This document shows, in pieces, positions 61,881 to 64,000 of a DNA stretch of 64,000 nt. This DNA comes from Myroides pelagicus. GTDB lineage: Bacteria > Bacteroidota > Bacteroidia > Flavobacteriales > Flavobacteriaceae. The notes under the pieces are model-generated. The model made no database searches. It was not told the origin of the DNA and worked only from the letters and a program-made list of their open reading frames with translations. Position numbers and translations under genes: made by a program. Location: contig NZ_WMJY01000010.1 in assembly GCF_009711055.1 (NCBI RefSeq), forward strand, positions 38,274-102,273, read 5' to 3'. The stretch's first letter is position 1. Each line of letters opens with the position of its first letter.

Positions 61881-62002
61881 AAAATTGTTTTTAACAGCGG
61901 TAGTTATCTACTAAATGTGTATATAATGTTGCTTTTACCGTACACAAATATACATATTTTTGTTCAATAATTTTTAATGATTATAAATAACTGTATAGTA
62001 TT

Positions 62003-62329
62003 ATGAGAAATGTAATCCTAGATAAAGTGAATATAGCTGACGAAGCCGATAAAGTAAAAGAGTTCTTGACGATTAAAACGCTGATGCGCCTAAATGATCA
62101 CGAAGTAAATTTAATTAAACTAAAAGGAGAGTACGAGTGGCATAAGCACGAGGATGAGGATAAAGTATTTATGGTAGTAGAAGGTACGCTAGAGCTTCAG
62201 TTTAGAGATAGAGTAGTGACTTTAGAAAAAAATGAATGTATTGTTGTTCCCAAGGGCGAAGAGAATAAGCCTATTGGGAAAGAAGAAGTTACACTATTAA
62301 TTTTTGAGCCAATACGCGATAGGTATTAA
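62003..62329 (+). CDS. Small cupin-domain protein
   Basis: A 108-residue single cupin barrel: EYEWHKHEDEDKVFMVVEGTLEL holds the first cupin motif with HxH and Glu metal ligands, and VVPKGEENKPIGKEEV the second. It may bind a metal and a small ligand; its activity is unknown. The only close neighbour is the divergent AraC regulator, so it may be that regulator's target. Confidence 0.88.
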   Translation: MRNVILDKVNIADEADKVKEFLTIKTLMRLNDHEVNLIKLKGEYEWHKHEDEDKVFMVVEGTLELQFRDRVVTLEKNECIVVPKGEENKPIGKEEVTLLIFEPIRDRY

Positions 62330-62384
62330 AAGTTGATGGATGTGCTAGAAGCGGATATATGTACCTTTTGCTATCTATAGCAAA

Positions 62385-62427
62385 GAAAGACGGCTAATGA
62401 ATTTTCATTAGCCGTTTTGTCTTTTTA
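62385..62427. terminator. Bidirectional terminator between the cupin and M20 peptidase genes
   Basis: AAAGACGGCTAATGAA pairs with TTCATTAGCCGTTTTGTCTTT (short bulge) and ends in T residues; convergent genes on either side. Confidence 0.75.
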
Positions 62428-62444
62428 TAATTTGTCTCTGAAGA

Positions 62445-63833
62445 TTATTTCATCATCTCAGTATAGTATTGATAGAATAATGGAATGGTCTCAATACCTT
62501 TTAGGTAGTTGAATACTCCGAAATGCTCATTAGGAGAGTGGATTGCATCTGTATCTAATCCGAATCCCATCATTACCGATTTCGAACCTAATTCTTCTTC
62601 GAATAGAGCTACAATAGGAATACTTCCTCCTGAACGCACAGGAATTGGCGCTACTCCAAATGTATCTTCGTATGCTTTAGCTGCTGCTTGGTATCCGATA
62701 GAGTCGATAGGAGTCACATATCCTTGACCTCCGTGATGAGGTTTTACTTCTACGCGTACTCCTGCTGGAGCAATGCTTTCAAAGTGTTTTTTGAATAGTT
62801 CAGTGATTTCCTCCCACTCTTGGTTTGGTACAAGGCGCATAGATATCTTAGCAAAGGCTTTACTAGCGATAACAGTTTTTGCTCCTTCTCCTGTGTATCC
62901 ACCCCAGATTCCATTAACATCTAAAGTAGGGCGGATAGAGTTGCGCTCATTTGTCGTGTAGCCTGCTTCTCCGTACACATCGTCGATATCTAGTTTTTCT
63001 TTATAGTCTTCTAAAGAGAAAGGACGTTTAGCCATTTCATCTCTTTCCTCACGAGACAATTCTTCTACTTTGTCGTAAAAACCAGGTACAGTTATATGAT
63101 TGTTTTCATCATGTAAAGAAGCAATCATTTTAGTCAGTACATTGATTGGGTTAGCTACAGCTCCTCCGTATAATCCTGAGTGTAAATCTCTATTTGGACC
63201 AGTTACTTCAACCTCTACATAGCTTAAACCTCTTAATCCTGTCGTGATTGAAGGTTGTTCATTAGAGATCATTCCAGTATCGGAAATTAAAATAACATCA
63301 TTTTTCAATCTATCGTGGTTGCGTTTTACGAACCATCCAAGACTTACAGATCCTACTTCTTCTTCTCCTTCGATCATGAATTTCACGTTACAAGGTAGAG
63401 TGTTAGTAGATATCATATATTCAAATGCTTTCACGTGCATAAACATCTGTCCTTTATCGTCACATGCTCCACGTGCAAAAATAGCTCCTTCTGGGTGTAT
63501 ATCTGTTGTTTTGATAACTGGTTCGAATGGTGGCGAAGTCCATAATTCAATTGGATCAGCTGGTTGCACGTCATAGTGACCATATACTAAAACAGTTGGA
63601 AGTGTTGGGTCAATGATTTTCTCACCATATACAATAGGGTAACCCGGTGTTTCACATAGCTCTACTACATCACATCCAGCTTTTTCTAAACTTTCTTTTA
63701 CTGCTTCAGCAGTGTTGATTACATCTTGAGAATAGGCACTATCAGCACTGATTGAAGGTTTTTTTAATAGTTCAATAAGCTCATCTAAAAGGCGTTGCTT
63801 ATTTTCTTGAACAAATTGTTTTGAATCTTTCAT
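62445..63833 (-). CDS. M20 family dipeptidase
   Basis: A 462-residue zinc peptidase of the M20 dipeptidase/CNDP-type group. Motifs are VLVYGHYDVQPADP (zinc His and Asp), FARGACDDKGQ (bridging Asp), MIEGEEEVGS (catalytic Glu-Glu) and FGLDTDAIHSPNEHFGV (last His). The dimerisation lid lies around 195-360. It cuts dipeptides in the cytoplasm, as no signal peptide is seen. I start at the ATG at 63833; the frame is open upstream into the tRNA-Leu promoter region without conservation. Confidence 0.95.
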   Translation of the reverse strand: MKDSKQFVQENKQRLLDELIELLKKPSISADSAYSQDVINTAEAVKESLEKAGCDVVELCETPGYPIVYGEKIIDPTLPTVLVYGHYDVQPADPIELWTSPPFEPVIKTTDIHPEGAIFARGACDDKGQMFMHVKAFEYMISTNTLPCNVKFMIEGEEEVGSVSLGWFVKRNHDRLKNDVILISDTGMISNEQPSITTGLRGLSYVEVEVTGPNRDLHSGLYGGAVANPINVLTKMIASLHDENNHITVPGFYDKVEELSREERDEMAKRPFSLEDYKEKLDIDDVYGEAGYTTNERNSIRPTLDVNGIWGGYTGEGAKTVIASKAFAKISMRLVPNQEWEEITELFKKHFESIAPAGVRVEVKPHHGGQGYVTPIDSIGYQAAAKAYEDTFGVAPIPVRSGGSIPIVALFEEELGSKSVMMGFGLDTDAIHSPNEHFGVFNYLKGIETIPLFYQYYTEMMK

Positions 63834-63897
63834 AATATAAAAGGGTACATTGATTTCGTTACAGACAAAGCTAAGAATAAAAAAATAGATTTTTTTC

Positions 63898-63927
63898 TTG
63901 CACATAAAAAATCCTGTTGTATATTTG
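63898..63927 (+). promoter_or_regulatory. Promoter of the tRNA-Leu gene
   Basis: TTG at 63898-63900, a 19-bp spacer, and TATATTTG at 63920-63927: an exact TTG/TAnnTTTG promoter, 36 bp before the tRNA. The same box precedes the tRNA-Gly pair and the thiamine receptor gene. Confidence 0.75.
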
Positions 63928-63963
63928 CAACGTCTTAAAGGAACAGGAAGTTCCACAAGTTTC

Positions 63964-64000
63964 GCGGGTATGGTGAAATTGGTAGACACGCCAGACTTAG
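63964..64000 (+). tRNA. tRNA-Leu (UAG), 5' part only
   Basis: The window ends inside the anticodon loop. The visible part has acceptor strand GCGGGTA, D arm TGGTGAAATTGGTAGACACG and anticodon stem/loop CCAGACTTAG, giving anticodon TAG if the loop starts CT as usual. The long D loop fits the class II tRNA-Leu. Confidence 0.9.

Overview
The window looks like a chromosomal segment of a member of the Flavobacteriaceae (Bacteroidota), possibly Myroides or a close relative. The genus is inference; the family rests on several things seen here. The DNA is AT-rich, and start codons mostly lack Shine-Dalgarno sequences. Promoters have the Bacteroidota form (TTG, about 19-21 bp, TAnnTTTG). MurF is fused to alanine racemase, and there are SusC-like TonB receptors, a BtuG-type beta-propeller lipoprotein and a DUF3127 protein. 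I see no insertion sequence, prophage, integrase or CRISPR array.

Layout. 0-2.2 kb: thiosulfate/sulfur-compound import (two YeeE/YedE-type proteins, a Crp/Fnr regulator cut by the window edge, a divergent DsrE protein). 2.2-8.4 kb: murF-alr, mscL, a phosphopantetheinyl transferase, a Bax-inhibitor-1 protein, a PnuC-type vitamin transporter overlapping arfB. 8.4-10.8 kb: a TPP riboswitch controlling a TonB receptor, presumably for thiamine. 10.9-15.9 kb: a Rieske-like lipoprotein, greA, a HIT protein, a histidine kinase, a flavin reductase-like protein, an SSB-like DUF3127 protein with a Gln-rich tail, aat. 16.0-22.1 kb: a second TPP riboswitch and the thiamine operon thiS-thiC-tenI-like-thiE-thiG-thiH-thiF. 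22.2-26.3 kb: a dicarboxylate/amino-acid symporter, then rplM-rpsI-rpsB-tsf with a structured leader before rpsB. 26.8-33.5 kb: acyltransferase, polA, metallophosphoesterase, a thioredoxin-like protein, polysaccharide deacetylase. 33.6-39.8 kb: a MarR/GbsR regulator with a complete RND efflux pump. 40.1-40.3 kb: two identical tRNA-Gly genes. 40.7-46.6 kb: a cobalamin riboswitch and a four-gene B12 uptake operon. 46.8-54.2 kb: assorted genes including a ruvC-hemW-cyclase-yjbR-yjbR operon, ending in a decayed GNAT acetyltransferase. 54.6-57.2 kb: a BlaI/BlaR-type regulatory operon with recognisable operators. 57.4-64.0 kb: a DoxD/DoxA-like protein, miaE, a glycosyltransferase, an AraC regulator, a cupin, an M20 peptidase and the start of a tRNA-Leu.

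Working together. Thiamine is handled at two riboswitch-controlled sites: import at 8.5 kb and synthesis at 22 kb. B12 import is controlled by a third riboswitch. Sulfur chemistry appears at both ends (YeeE/DsrE and DoxDA), which may be linked but are separate loci.

The least explained signals are: a 108-bp element present twice (5.52 and 40.54 kb) whose divergence pattern hints at a short minus-strand peptide; a hairpin cluster at 27.74-27.89 kb; the possible pseudoknot in the rpsB leader; the SSB-like tip on the DUF3127 protein; and the Rieske-like lipoprotein with altered ligand spacing. Percentages and counts were made by eye, without software.
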